DNA of 64,000 bases. Source: Burkholderiales bacterium (GTDB taxonomy: Bacteria > Pseudomonadota > Gammaproteobacteria > Burkholderiales > Burkholderiaceae_C). A program made the translations under genes and the position numbers. The notes below the pieces were generated by a model. The model was not told where the DNA came from. It did not search any database and saw nothing but the letters and a program-made list of their open reading frames with translations. Shown here piece by piece: positions 35,612 to 44,351 of the stretch. Within the stretch, counting starts at the first letter, position 1, and each line of letters begins with the position of its first letter. The stretch spans positions 35,994 through 99,993 of the forward strand of contig JADJCH010000019.1 in the NCBI GenBank assembly GCA_016703325.1, given 5' to 3'.

Positions 35612-38205
35612 GGGATGGGCGGGTTGTTTGAAGTGTGTTTAGCAATTTCAGGACCACCGTCCACGCCCTCGCCCCAGGCGGGGGCATGCCAGTAGCGGGC
35701 ATGCAGCTGTCGCTCGCACCCGAACGAGGCATCCTGGCTGCGCCAGACCCAGGCGCCGCAGCGATCGGTGCGCCACAGCCGGATACCCAACCCATGGTAG
35801 CGGTCGACCACCTCCTGAGCGGGATGCCCGTAACGATTGCGCCACCCGACCTGCATGACCGCATCCGTCGGAGCAACAGCGGCCAGGAAAGCGGCGGTGG
35901 ACGATGTCCGGCTGCCATGATGGGGCACCACCAGCACATCCGCCTTCAGGCTCAGTTGTCGAGCCTGATGTTGGTCAAGCAACGTGAGTTCCTGCTCGCG
36001 TTCCACGTCAGCGGTCAACAACGCCGAGCGGCTGTGTGCCTGCAGACGCAGCACACAGGAGCGGGCATTGCTGCGGCGGGGGCGGTGGCTGGAACGGGAC
36101 GCCGTGGCGTCGGACGGATCCGCTCCGGCTGCGGGGTGCAGCCACTCGAAGACCACCCCGTCCCATTGCCAGGACAGGCCTGCCGCACAGGGTTGATGCA
36201 CCGCCGCGGTGCGCAATGGATGCCCCACTTCGAGGGTACTGATCACCCTGCGCGCACCGATCTGGCGCATCACCGATTCCGCCCCTCCCACGTGGTCGCT
36301 GTCGCGGTGCGACAGAGCCAGCACATCCAACCGCTGCACCCCCTGGGCACGCAGCAGCGGCACCACCACCCTGTCGCCTGCGTCGCGGCCAGCGCCGTAG
36401 CTGGGCCCCGCGTCAAACAGCAGGCTGTGTTGACGCGTGCGAACCAGCACCGACGAGCCCTGGCCGACATCCAGCGCCAGCAGCTCGAACTCACCCTCGG
36501 CGGGTGCAGGTGCCCGGGCCAGCAGCATCGGCATCAGCATGGCGGCCCCGAGGGTTCGCAGCCTCCCGGGCAGGGGCGCCACCGTCAGCGCTGCCCCCAG
36601 CAGGGCAGCCACCTGCGCCCAGACCGGGGCCTGGGCGACCTCCCAAACCGCCCACGACAGGTCGGCCAGCCAGCGCAGCAGCACCATCAGCCCATCCACG
36701 CTCAGCGCCGCCACCGACCAAAGCACCGGCACCAGGGTTCCCAGCAGCGCCAGCGGCGTGATCCACAGCGTCACCAGCGGGATGGCCACGGCGTTGGCCA
36801 GCAACCCCACCAGCGACAGCTGCTGAAAGAACAACAAGGTCCAGGGCGCCAGTCCCACACTGACCACCCACTGACTGCGCCAGCCTTCGGCCAAGCTGGC
36901 GGCCAGCCGCCTCCAGACGACGGACGGTTCAGGCACAGGTTGCAGCCCTGCAGGGCCACCCGTCGGCCGCACCGGAGGCCCGGCCCCGTCCGCCCCCATC
37001 AGCAGGCCCACCGCCACGAAGGACAACCAGAATCCCGGCTGCAGCATCGCCCAGGGGTCCCAGGCCAGCACCACGCTGCCGGCCACCCACAGCACCGCCA
37101 GGGCCCGCCACCTCAACGCCATGCCGCGCAGCAGCGTCACCACAGCCAGCATCATCACCGTGCGCTGCGCGGGCACACCCCAGCCGGCCAGCAGGGCATA
37201 CGCCACCGCGCACACCAGCCCGCCCCAGCGCCCCACCTGTGGAGCCGGCCAGCGCAGGCAGGCGGCGGCACTGCGCCGCCACGCCCACCCCAGCAGGCGC
37301 GCCGCCAGCCAGGCAAATAGCGTCACATGCAACCCGCTGATCGACATCAGGTGCGCCACACCGCTGCGGCGGAACACAGCCCAGTCCGCCACCTCGATCG
37401 ACGCCTGATCCCCCACCGCCAGTGCGGCCAGCACACCGGCCGCGGTGCTGGGGCCGACGCGCTCGAAGATCGCCGCGCGCCAGCGCTCCCGCGCCACCTC
37501 GATCCAGGCGCCCTGTGCTTGCGACAGGCGCAGGGGCGGCCGACCGGACCGCTCGCGCACATGGCCCGTGGCGCGCAGGCGTTGCTCGAACATCCAGAGC
37601 TCCAGGTCGAAACCCTGCGGATTGAGCGTGCCATGCGGGCGGCGCAACCGCACGGTGAACCGCCAGCGCTCGCCCGCCCGCGGCCAGGCACCCGAGTTGG
37701 CCGCCGCATCGTCGGCCTCCTGAGGTTGGCGGTACCAGCCCAATGAGACCTCCTGCGGGCAGGCCTGAGGCACCGGTACCGCCTGCCCACGGTGCCGGGC
37801 CGAATGCACCTCGAAGCGAAAGCGCAGCCCCTCCGGACGCAGCACCGGCAGGCCGGAAACCAACCCTTCCACCTCCAGGTCCTGCCCCTCCAGGGCCGGG
37901 TCGATGCGCTCAGCCAGCCGGGCCGCGGCGCGCAGGTCGGTGGCGGCCCACCCCAGCAGGCCGCCGGCCAGCAGCAGTGCGATCACCAGCGATCCGGCGC
38001 CCATCCTTCCGCCGATCCGGCGCCTGCCCGCCCGGTCTCCCCGGGCCCGGAACGCAGCCGTCAGCAGCGCACCCGCAGCCAGAAACCCGGCCAGCAGGGT
38101 GCCGGCGGCCAGGGTCGCATCGGCCACCGCGGGCTGGCGCACCTGGACGGCGATGCCCATCCAGCCCCCCAGACTGAGCCAGAACCCACGCTGCACAGGC
38201 GACAT
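35608..38205 (-). CDS. comEC: DNA internalisation channel protein ComEC/Rec2
   Basis: ComEC carries single-stranded DNA across the inner membrane in natural transformation. The 865-residue product (ATG 38205, MSPVQRGFWLSLGGWMGIAV) has N-terminal helices and an OB-like DUF4131 region (VEGLVSGLPVLRPEGLRFRF). The multi-helix competence domain follows (ALAVGDQASIEVADWAVFRR, SGVAHLMSISGLHVTLFAWL, LLAGWGVPAQRTVMMLAVVT). A C-terminal metallo-β-lactamase-like nuclease domain ends the protein (LLALDVGQGSSVLVRTRQHS, SHRDSDHVGGAESVM, ADVLVVPHHGSRTSSTAAFL). All three domains are complete. The stop overlaps the start of the ATP-grasp gene by 4 bp. Confidence 0.93.
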   Translation of the reverse strand: MSPVQRGFWLSLGGWMGIAVQVRQPAVADATLAAGTLLAGFLAAGALLTAAFRARGDRAGRRRIGGRMGAGSLVIALLLAGGLLGWAATDLRAAARLAERIDPALEGQDLEVEGLVSGLPVLRPEGLRFRFEVHSARHRGQAVPVPQACPQEVSLGWYRQPQEADDAAANSGAWPRAGERWRFTVRLRRPHGTLNPQGFDLELWMFEQRLRATGHVRERSGRPPLRLSQAQGAWIEVARERWRAAIFERVGPSTAAGVLAALAVGDQASIEVADWAVFRRSGVAHLMSISGLHVTLFAWLAARLLGWAWRRSAAACLRWPAPQVGRWGGLVCAVAYALLAGWGVPAQRTVMMLAVVTLLRGMALRWRALAVLWVAGSVVLAWDPWAMLQPGFWLSFVAVGLLMGADGAGPPVRPTGGPAGLQPVPEPSVVWRRLAASLAEGWRSQWVVSVGLAPWTLLFFQQLSLVGLLANAVAIPLVTLWITPLALLGTLVPVLWSVAALSVDGLMVLLRWLADLSWAVWEVAQAPVWAQVAALLGAALTVAPLPGRLRTLGAAMLMPMLLARAPAPAEGEFELLALDVGQGSSVLVRTRQHSLLFDAGPSYGAGRDAGDRVVVPLLRAQGVQRLDVLALSHRDSDHVGGAESVMRQIGARRVISTLEVGHPLRTAAVHQPCAAGLSWQWDGVVFEWLHPAAGADPSDATASRSSHRPRRSNARSCVLRLQAHSRSALLTADVEREQELTLLDQHQARQLSLKADVLVVPHHGSRTSSTAAFLAAVAPTDAVMQVGWRNRYGHPAQEVVDRYHGLGIRLWRTDRCGAWVWRSQDASFGCERQLHARYWHAPAWGEGVDGGPEIAKHTSNNPPIP

Positions 38206-38414
38206 CGGGCCTTTCCCGCGCCGATGCCGCCGCTCGCCCGTTGCGGGCGAGGCCGGAGCGCCAGCGTCGCGGTGTAGCATCGCCGCAGCCTCGCGTCGCG
38301 TGCATCACCCTGAAGGGGGTGACCGCGTCCGTCGGCGCCCACCGGCGGACGGGCCCGTCCCCGGTCCGCGGCGCCGGTTCCACCGCCCCTCTCCCACCCC
38401 ACCTGACACACTTC

Positions 38415-38873
38415 ATGAGCATCCAAGCACGCCTCGATGCACTCGGCATCGTCCTGCCCCCGGTGGCCGCCCCGGCCGCGGCCTATGTGCCCTTCGTGCG
38501 CAGCGGCAACCTGGTCTTCGTCTCCGGCCACATCGCCAAGCGCAACGGCCAGGTCTGGGTGGGCCAGCTCGGCCGCGACCTGCAGACTGCCGAAGGCCAG
38601 CAGGCCGCACGAGCGGTGGCCATCGACCTCATGGGCACGTTGAAGGCAGCGGTGGGGGACCTGGAGAACGTGCGTCGCATCGTCAAGGTGATGAGCCTGG
38701 TCAACAGCACGCCGGACTTCACCGAGCAGCACCTGGTCACCAACGGCGCCTCGCAGTTGTTGGGCGAAGTGTTCGGGCCGGAGCGCGGCGCCCACGCGCG
38801 CAGCGCCTTCGGTGTGGCGCAGATCCCGCTGGGCGCCTGCGTCGAGATTGAGCTCATCGCCGAGGTGGCATGA
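38415..38873 (+). CDS. RidA/YjgF-family protein
   Basis: RidA proteins deaminate reactive enamine/imine intermediates made by PLP enzymes. The 152-residue product, starting at ATG 38415 (MSIQARLDALGIVLPPVAAP), belongs to the longer TdcF/YjgH-like branch. FVRSGNLVFVSGHIAKRNGQ and IVKVMSLVNSTPDFTEQHLV are recognisable, and ARSAFGVAQIPLGACVEIEL holds the catalytic Arg and the C-terminal Glu (in family numbering R105 and E120). The stop overlaps the start of dsbB by 4 bp (ATGA), so the two are coupled although their functions are unrelated. Confidence 0.9.
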   Translation: MSIQARLDALGIVLPPVAAPAAAYVPFVRSGNLVFVSGHIAKRNGQVWVGQLGRDLQTAEGQQAARAVAIDLMGTLKAAVGDLENVRRIVKVMSLVNSTPDFTEQHLVTNGASQLLGEVFGPERGAHARSAFGVAQIPLGACVEIELIAEVA

Positions 38874-39394
38874 ACCTGCTGGCGCGCATCGCCTTCGGCT
38901 CGCGCACGCTCTGGGCCGCCGCCGCCGCGGCCTGCTTCGGCTCGGTGGTCATGGCGCTGGTGGCGCAGCACCGCTTCGACATGCAGCCCTGCCCCTGGTG
39001 CATCCTGCAGCGGGTGGTTTTTCTGCTGATCGGCGCGGTGGCGGTGCTGGGCGCGGTCAGTGCGGGCACCACCGGACGGCGCTCAGGCTTCGGTCGGGGC
39101 CTGCAGATCGGCCTGGCCGGGGTGAACCTGCTGCTGGCGCTTGCCGGCGCGGCAGCTGCGCTCTACCAGAACCTGGTGGCCGCGGCGACCCACTCCTGCG
39201 ACCTGTCGCTGGCCGACCGCATCATCTCCGGCCTGCGGCTGGACCGCTGGCTGCCGGACGTGTTCGAGGTGCGTGCCACCTGCGCCGAAGCGGCGGTGTC
39301 GCTGCTGGGTGTGCCCTTCGAGCTCTGGAGCCTGATGCTGTTCCTGCTGCTGGGGGGCCTGATGGGCCTGCTGGCCCGCCGGGCGATGGACTGA
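38870..39394 (+). CDS. dsbB: Disulfide bond formation protein B
   Basis: DsbB re-oxidises periplasmic DsbA and passes electrons to quinone. The 174-residue protein has four membrane helices (ARIAFGSRTLWAAAAAACFG; VVFLLIGAVAVLGAVSAG; GVNLLLALAGAAAALYQNLV; SLMLFLLLGGLMGLLARRAM). The first redox pair is in DMQPCPWCILQR. The second periplasmic loop carries Cys in AATHSCDLSL and VRATCAEAAVS. Length matches the family. It ends before the bidirectional terminator shared with sodB. Confidence 0.94.
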   Translation: MNLLARIAFGSRTLWAAAAAACFGSVVMALVAQHRFDMQPCPWCILQRVVFLLIGAVAVLGAVSAGTTGRRSGFGRGLQIGLAGVNLLLALAGAAAALYQNLVAAATHSCDLSLADRIISGLRLDRWLPDVFEVRATCAEAAVSLLGVPFELWSLMLFLLLGGLMGLLARRAMD

Positions 39395-39435
39395 CCCCCC
39401 AGGCAACATTCGACGGACGTCGGCCCTGAAAACAC

Positions 39436-39476
39436 CAAGCCCCGCCGGGCAGGACCCGGGCGGGGCTTGTTTTTTG
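39436..39476. terminator. Bidirectional terminator between dsbB and sodB
   Basis: The G+C-rich hairpin CAAGCCCCGCC...GGCGGGGCTTG is followed by TTTTTT on the plus strand and by GTGTTTTC on the minus strand. It separates two convergent genes. Confidence 0.9.
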
Positions 39477-39535
39477 ACGATGGCCGCTTGCAAGGGACCG
39501 TGGACCGCCGGACGGCCCACGGATCCCGTCAGGCA

Positions 39536-40117
39536 TCAGGCGAAGTTCGCTTCGGCGAACGACCAGTTCACCAGCGAGTTCAGGAAGGTCTCGACGAACT
39601 TCGGGCGGGCGTTGCGGTGGTCGATGTAGTAGGCGTGCTCCCACACATCGATGCACAGCAGGGCCTTGTCGCCGGTGGTCAGCGGCGTGCCGGCCGCACC
39701 CATGTTGACGATGTCCACCGAGCCGTCGGCCTTCTTCACCAGCCAGGTCCAGCCGGAACCGAAGTTGCCCACCGCGCTTTTGGCGAAGGCTTCCTTGAAG
39801 GCTGCGTAGCTGCCGAACTTGGCAGCGATGGCCGCGGCCAGCGCGCCGGAGGGCTCGCCACCGCCGGCGGGCTTCATGCAGCTCCAGAAGAAGGTGTGGT
39901 TCCACACCTGGGCGGCGTTGTTGTAGATGCCGCCGCTGGAGGTCTTGACGATGTCTTCCAGGCTCTTGCCGGCAAATTCGGTGCCGGGCACCAGGTTGTT
40001 CAGGTTGGTCACATACGCCTGGTGGTGCTTGGCGTGGTGGTACTCGAACGTCTCCTTGGACATGTGCGGCGCCAGGGCGTCGGTGGCGTAGGGCAGCGCA
40101 GGCAATTCGAACGACAT
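39536..40117 (-). CDS. sodB: Iron superoxide dismutase
   Basis: SodB converts superoxide to peroxide and oxygen in the cytoplasm. The 193-residue product starts at ATG 40115-40117 (MSFELPALPYATDALAPHMS). It has the ligand His in TFEYHHAKHHQAYVTNLNNL and in QVWNHTFFWSCMKPAGG. Asp/His ligands lie in LLCIDVWEHAYYIDHRNARP. NFGSGWTWLVKKADGSVDIV also carries family residues. The Gly/Ala pattern around AVGNFGSGWTWL and the QVWNHTFFW box favour iron over manganese. A much longer open frame continues upstream on this strand but is a GC shadow of xseA. Confidence 0.95.
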   Translation of the reverse strand: MSFELPALPYATDALAPHMSKETFEYHHAKHHQAYVTNLNNLVPGTEFAGKSLEDIVKTSSGGIYNNAAQVWNHTFFWSCMKPAGGGEPSGALAAAIAAKFGSYAAFKEAFAKSAVGNFGSGWTWLVKKADGSVDIVNMGAAGTPLTTGDKALLCIDVWEHAYYIDHRNARPKFVETFLNSLVNWSFAEANFA

Positions 40118-40269
40118 GGTCGGGATCCCTTCTTGGGTGAGAGCAGGAGGCCGCCGCAAAGGCAGCAGGGGCAGAGAACAAACCGCATTGATTGTAGGGA
40201 TGCCCCGTTCCGACTGCAGAGGCAGGCCTTTCACCCTTGCGCCGCTGCCGCAGGGGTGGCACCGGTGCG

Positions 40270-41577
40270 TCAAGCTTCGTCCGGATGGACCTGCTCCACC
40301 TTGGCCAAAAGATGTCCATCGGCCAGTCGGGCCTGCACCGGCTGCCCCATACGCACCTGCCGCACCGACTGAAGCGGGCGACCTTCGGCATCGGCCAGCC
40401 AGGCAAAACCGCGCGCCAGCACCTGCTGGGGATCGAGCCCCTCCAAACGGGCCCGCAGCAGCTCCAGCCGGCGCTGCTGACCCATGCGTTGCGCCAGGCA
40501 AGCGGCTGCCAGTCGTTGCGACAGTCGCTGCAGGCGCTCCTGCCGCAAGCGCAGCGCCTGAGGCAGCGCCTGATCCCATCGCTGTGCCAACGCGTCCAGG
40601 CGCCGACGGTGCCGGTGCAGTTGCTCCGCCGGCCGGGACAGGCGCATCCCCAGTCGGTCCAGGCGCTGCGCCTTCCGGTCGAGTGCCTGTTGCAGGCACT
40701 GTCCCAGCAGGGCGTGCAGCTGCTGCAGATGCTGCAGGCTGACGCGGCGTTCGGGCGCCACCAGCTCCGCCGCGGCGGTCGGCGTCGGCGCACGCAGATC
40801 GGCCGCAAAGTCGCACAAGGTGAAATCGGTCTCGTGGCCCACGCCGCAGATCACCGGCAAAGCGGATGCCGCCACCGCACGGACCAGGGCCTCGTCGTTG
40901 AAGGCCCACAGGTCCTCCAGTGACCCGCCGCCCCGGCACAGCAGGAGAACGTCCACCTCGGCACGCGCATTGGCCAGCGCCAGAGCCCGCTGCAGGGACG
41001 CCGGTGCCTCGCTGCCTTGCACCGGAGACGGGTAGACGATCACCTCCACCTGCGGGGAACGACGCTGCAGCGCGGTGAGCACGTCGTGCAGCGCGGCGGC
41101 GCCCAGCGAAGTGATCACCCCGATGCACTTCGGAAAGGCCGGCAGCGGCCGCTTGCGCGCAGCATCGAACAACCCCTGCGCCTCCAGCCGGGCCTTCAGG
41201 CGCAGGAACTGCTCCATCAGCGCACCGGCGCCGGCCCGGCGCATCGCCTCGACCACCATCTGCAGCTCACCGCGGGGCTCATACACCGCCAAGCGGCCGC
41301 GCAACTCGACGGCCATGCCATCCGCGGGCGCGAAGTCCAGCAGGCCCGCCGCGCGCCGGAACATGGCACAACGCAGCGCGGCCGATCCGTCGGCGGACTT
41401 CAGCATGAAATAACAGTGCCCGCTGGTGGCGCGGGAGAAGCTGCCGAGCTCCCCCCTCACCTGCACCGCACCAAACCCATCCTGCAACTGCGTGGCCACG
41501 GCACGCAGCAAGTCACCCACCTCCCAGCTCCCAGGCCTGCGGCCAAGGCCGAACCCGCCCGCCGCCGCATCAGGCAT
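40270..41577 (-). CDS. xseA: Exodeoxyribonuclease VII large subunit
   Basis: XseA, with XseB, degrades single-stranded DNA. ATG 41577 starts MPDAAAGGFGLGRRPGSWEV. This places the OB-fold correctly (VGDLLRAVATQLQDGFGAVQ, VRGELGSFSRATSGHCYFML, FAPADGMAVELRGRLAVYEP); 44 upstream residues are unlike the family. The catalytic domain has KCIGVITSLGAAALHDVLTA, LCRGGGSLEDLWAFNDEALV, VICGVGHETDFTLCDFAADL and RAPTPTAAAELV. A long coiled-coil-like helical region runs to ARGFAWLADAEGRPLQSVRQ near the end. Length (435) is normal. xseB is not in the window. It is divergent from exbB across a 514-bp gap. Confidence 0.93.
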   Translation of the reverse strand: MPDAAAGGFGLGRRPGSWEVGDLLRAVATQLQDGFGAVQVRGELGSFSRATSGHCYFMLKSADGSAALRCAMFRRAAGLLDFAPADGMAVELRGRLAVYEPRGELQMVVEAMRRAGAGALMEQFLRLKARLEAQGLFDAARKRPLPAFPKCIGVITSLGAAALHDVLTALQRRSPQVEVIVYPSPVQGSEAPASLQRALALANARAEVDVLLLCRGGGSLEDLWAFNDEALVRAVAASALPVICGVGHETDFTLCDFAADLRAPTPTAAAELVAPERRVSLQHLQQLHALLGQCLQQALDRKAQRLDRLGMRLSRPAEQLHRHRRRLDALAQRWDQALPQALRLRQERLQRLSQRLAAACLAQRMGQQRRLELLRARLEGLDPQQVLARGFAWLADAEGRPLQSVRQVRMGQPVQARLADGHLLAKVEQVHPDEA

Positions 41578-41769
41578 GGGATTCACCCAGATGTCCGCCA
41601 GCTGCGAAACAGTCAAAAGAAGGGGATCGATCGCCCAGTTCATCCACAGCACAAGCACACCGTGAAAGATCGCACAAGCCTCCTCGGCAAGCCGCAGATT
41701 TCCGTCCAAGTAATTGATTCATAAGACTTTTTACTTTGTCAAGTCGTAAACAGAAGTATCACCTGCGTG

Positions 41770-41787
41770 ACTTGAGCGCCCTCAAGT
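41770..41787. repeat. Inverted repeat in the xseA-exbB intergenic gap
   Basis: The 514-bp gap 41578-42091 has no gene. ACTTGAG-CGCC-CTCAAGT is a perfect 7-bp-arm hairpin at 41770-41787. An AT-rich stretch at about 41705-41760 holds a TTGACA on the minus strand (complement of TGTCAA at 41737-41742), a possible xseA -35. A GGCGCC dyad flanks CATAAT at about 41999-42016, a possible exbB -10. Confidence 0.4.
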
Positions 41788-41814
41788 TCCATCCGGCGTG
41801 GCTTACGCACAAAG

Positions 41815-41823
41815 TTATCCACA
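41815..41823 (+). promoter_or_regulatory. DnaA box (perfect consensus TTATCCACA)
   Basis: TTATCCACA matches the DnaA-binding consensus exactly. It stands alone: no second perfect box was seen within the surrounding gap. It could let DnaA regulate xseA or exbB, or be a chance match. Confidence 0.5.
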
Positions 41824-42091
41824 GGCTGGGCAACCGTTGCTTGTGTCCATCGGATGCGCAAGCGGATGTCTTGTTCGAGCCACGAAGAGCGCAACCGCGG
41901 GTGGGCTGCAGGCGCTGCTTTTTCACTTCGGCGCTGCCGAGTCGCCTGTCTGCGACAGACAGCGGCTCAGCCACCCCACACAGCCCTCGTCCAGGGAGGC
42001 GCCATAATCCGGCGCCTGAATGCCCCACCGGAACGCTGCGGCCGACCGGCGGACGCCGGTTTCGAACCCACCTCGCTCCGGGAAGTCACCC

Positions 42092-42724
42092 TTGATTTCG
42101 ATCATACAAGCCGCCGGCTGGCCGATCTGGCCCCTTCTGCTGTGCTCCATCGCGGTCCTGACCCTGGTCATCGAACGCTTCACGAGCCTGCAGCCGCGCA
42201 AGGTGGCGCCGGCCACGCTGCTCGGTGAAGTCGTCACGCTCACCCGACATGGGCTGCCGTCGCCCGAGGTGATCGGCAAGCTGGAGGCCAACTCGGTGCT
42301 CGGTGCCGTGCTGGCTGCCGGTGTGCGCACCGCCGCGCAGGACCCCCGCGCCGACGAAGCCACGCTGCGCCACGCCTTCGAGTCGGCCGGGCGTGCCGCG
42401 GCGCATCGCCTGGAGCGTTACCTCAACGCCCTGGGCACGCTGGCCTCATCTGCTCCGCTGCTGGGCCTGCTGGGCACGGTGATCGGCATGATCGAGATCT
42501 TTGGAGCCCAGTCGCCCACCACCGGCAGCAACCCGGAGCAGCTGGCGCACGGCATCTCGATCGCGCTGTACAACACCGCCTTCGGCCTGATCATCGCCAT
42601 ACCGGCGCTGATGTTCTACCGCTACTTCCGTGGCCAGGTGGACGCGTACATCGTGGAGCTGGAGCAGTCGGCCGAGACCCTGCTGCCGCACCTGCTGCGC
42701 GTGAGCGCGTCGCCGCGCCGCTGA
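42092..42724 (+). CDS. exbB: ExbB/TolQ/MotA-family proton channel protein
   Basis: ExbB-type proteins form the pentameric proton channel that, with ExbD, energises TonB or Tol systems. TTG 42092 is proposed as the start because the conserved beginning is the ISIIQAAGWPIWPLLLCSIA membrane helix. In-frame ATG 42020 would add 24 polar residues. Two more helices follow: LGTLASSAPLLGLLGTVIGM and SIALYNTAFGLIIAIPALMF. The cytoplasmic domain (VLAAGVRTAAQDPRADEATL) is as expected. About 210 residues. It is followed by exbD after 68 bp and heads the exbBD-lpxK-kdsB-adk run seen in Burkholderiales. Confidence 0.9.
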   Translation: MISIIQAAGWPIWPLLLCSIAVLTLVIERFTSLQPRKVAPATLLGEVVTLTRHGLPSPEVIGKLEANSVLGAVLAAGVRTAAQDPRADEATLRHAFESAGRAAAHRLERYLNALGTLASSAPLLGLLGTVIGMIEIFGAQSPTTGSNPEQLAHGISIALYNTAFGLIIAIPALMFYRYFRGQVDAYIVELEQSAETLLPHLLRVSASPRR

Positions 42725-42792
42725 ACGCCGGGGCACCGCGCAGGCCGACGCCCAACCCGTACGCAGACCACAGATCGCGAGGAGAGCGAGCC

Positions 42793-43230
42793 ATGGCGAT
42801 GAACTTCCGCCACCGCCGCGCCGAGGAGCCGGAGATCAACCTGATCCCCTTCATCGACGTGCTGCTGGTGGTCATCATCTTCCTGATGCTGTCGACCACC
42901 TACTCCAAGTTCAATGAGCTGAAGGTGACGCTGCCGGTGGCGGATTCGCGCAAGCTGGAGACCCTGCCGCGCGAGATCATCGTCGCCGTGGCAGCCGACG
43001 GGCGCTACAACATCAACCGCCAGCCGGTCGAAGGCGGCGGGGTGGAAATCCTGGCGGCGGCGCTGCAGACCGCTGCACAAGGCGACCTGACCCGGCCGGT
43101 GATCATCTCGGCCGATGCCATGGCGGCACACCAGAGCGTGATCAACGTGATGGACGCGGCCCGCCGTGTCGGGCTGGTGCAGCTGACCTTTGCCACCCAG
43201 TCGAGCCGGGCCGGCGGGTCGGTGCGTTGA
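42793..43230 (+). CDS. exbD: ExbD/TolR biopolymer transport protein
   Basis: ExbD has one membrane helix with the essential Asp and a periplasmic domain. The 145-residue product reads MAMNFRHRRAEEPEINLIPF IDVLLVVIIFLMLSTTYSKF in two blocks, with the proton-carrying Asp in PFIDVLLV. The periplasmic part (LKVTLPVADSRKLETLPREI, VAVAADGRYNINRQPV) ends ARRVGLVQLTFATQSS. A GAGGAGAGCGAGCC purine-rich stretch precedes the ATG. The stop overlaps the lpxK start by 4 bp (TTGA). Confidence 0.94.
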   Translation: MAMNFRHRRAEEPEINLIPFIDVLLVVIIFLMLSTTYSKFNELKVTLPVADSRKLETLPREIIVAVAADGRYNINRQPVEGGGVEILAAALQTAAQGDLTRPVIISADAMAAHQSVINVMDAARRVGLVQLTFATQSSRAGGSVR

Positions 43231-44342
43231 GCGGGGGCCGGACAGCTACACCCTCCCCCCGGCGCTTGAGCCTGGCCGCCCGGATCGAGCACAGCTGGAC
43301 CACCGGCGGGCCGTTGGCCCTGGCGCTGCGGCCGATCGGTGCCCTGCACGCCGGCCTGGTCAGGCTGCGCCGCCGCCTGCACCGGGCCGGGTGGCTCGGC
43401 TCGGAGCGCCTTCCGGTGCCCGTCATCGTGGTGGGCAACCGCGTCGCAGGAGGCGCCGGCAAAACCCCCACCACCCTGGCACTGGTCGAGGTCCTGAAGG
43501 CGGCCGGCTGGCGGCCCGGCATCGTCTCCCGGGGCCACGGCGGCACATCTTCGCTGCCACGCGAGGTCCTGGCGGACAGCCGGGCCGGCGATGTGGGAGA
43601 CGAGCCTGTGCTGATGCGCCGGCGCAGCCGGGTGCCGGTGTGTGTGGGCCGGCAACGCGCCGCGGCAGGCCGGCTGCTGCTGGCCCGTCACCCGGACACG
43701 GATGTGATCCTTTGCGACGACGGCCTGCAGCACCTGGCGCTGCAGCGCGACCTGGAGCTGCTGCTGTTCGACGAACGCGGCGCCGGCAACGGCAGGTTGC
43801 TGCCTGCCGGCCCCCTGCGCGAACCGATCGACAGCCCTTCCACCGCCCGCCGCCAGTGGGTGCTCTACAACGCCACCGCCCCCAGCACCCCGTTGGCCGG
43901 AACCTGTGCCCGGCGCCGCCTGGCCGGCTTGGTGAGGCTGGAAGACTGGTGGCAGGGCGAGGCGCCTGTGCCCCAGGTGCCAGAGGCACTGCTGGGCCGC
44001 CCTGTGCTGGCCAGTGCCGGCCTGGGGCAGCCGCAACGTTTCTTCGATGCCCTGCGGCTGGAGCTGAAGCTCCAGGTGGAGGGCCTGGCGCTGCCGGACC
44101 ACGACGATCACATTGAACTGCCCTGGCCACCTGGAACCGCGCAGGTGATCGTGACCGAGAAGGACGCCGTCAAGCTCTTGCCGCGGCGTCTGGCCCAGGA
44201 GCGCCCCGGCCTGCAGGTCTGGGTGGCACCACTGGAGTTCGTGCTGCCCCGGGACCTGGTCGATGAACTGCTTGCGGAGCTCGATCGGATCTGCCCACGC
44301 CGCCGGCACGCTGCAGCCGGCAGTCCCGCCGCGACGCGTTAG
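43227..44342 (+). CDS. lpxK: Tetraacyldisaccharide 4'-kinase
   Basis: LpxK phosphorylates the 4' position of the lipid A precursor at the inner membrane. The 371-residue product begins with TTG 43227, overlapping exbD; a downstream TTG near 43266 is an alternative. It has an amphipathic N-terminal part (IEHSWTTGGPLALALRPIGA) and the P-loop VIVVGNRVAGGAGKTPTTLA. Then come GIVSRGHGGTSSLPREVLAD, GDEPVLMRRRSRVPVCVGRQ and DVILCDDGLQHLALQRDLEL, with the catalytic DDGLQH box. The C-terminal part reads LPDHDDHIELPW and TEKDAVKLLP. All key motifs are present. Confidence 0.95.
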   Translation: MSGGRTATPSPRRLSLAARIEHSWTTGGPLALALRPIGALHAGLVRLRRRLHRAGWLGSERLPVPVIVVGNRVAGGAGKTPTTLALVEVLKAAGWRPGIVSRGHGGTSSLPREVLADSRAGDVGDEPVLMRRRSRVPVCVGRQRAAAGRLLLARHPDTDVILCDDGLQHLALQRDLELLLFDERGAGNGRLLPAGPLREPIDSPSTARRQWVLYNATAPSTPLAGTCARRRLAGLVRLEDWWQGEAPVPQVPEALLGRPVLASAGLGQPQRFFDALRLELKLQVEGLALPDHDDHIELPWPPGTAQVIVTEKDAVKLLPRRLAQERPGLQVWVAPLEFVLPRDLVDELLAELDRICPRRRHAAAGSPAATR

Positions 44343-44351
44343 CATCGCTGG

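Noticed and set aside
39536..41128. 530-codon frame as a long SodB fusion
   Set aside because: The part upstream of 40117 is antisense-like GC-rich filler overlapping xseA in another frame; SodB homology begins exactly at 40117.
41815..41823. Possible replication origin at the DnaA box
   Set aside because: Only one perfect box, no dnaA/dnaN neighbours and no clear DNA-unwinding element.
42020..42091. ATG 42020 as the exbB start
   Set aside because: It would add 24 polar, Arg/Pro-rich residues before the conserved N-terminal helix; TTG 42092 fits the family start better, though this is not certain.
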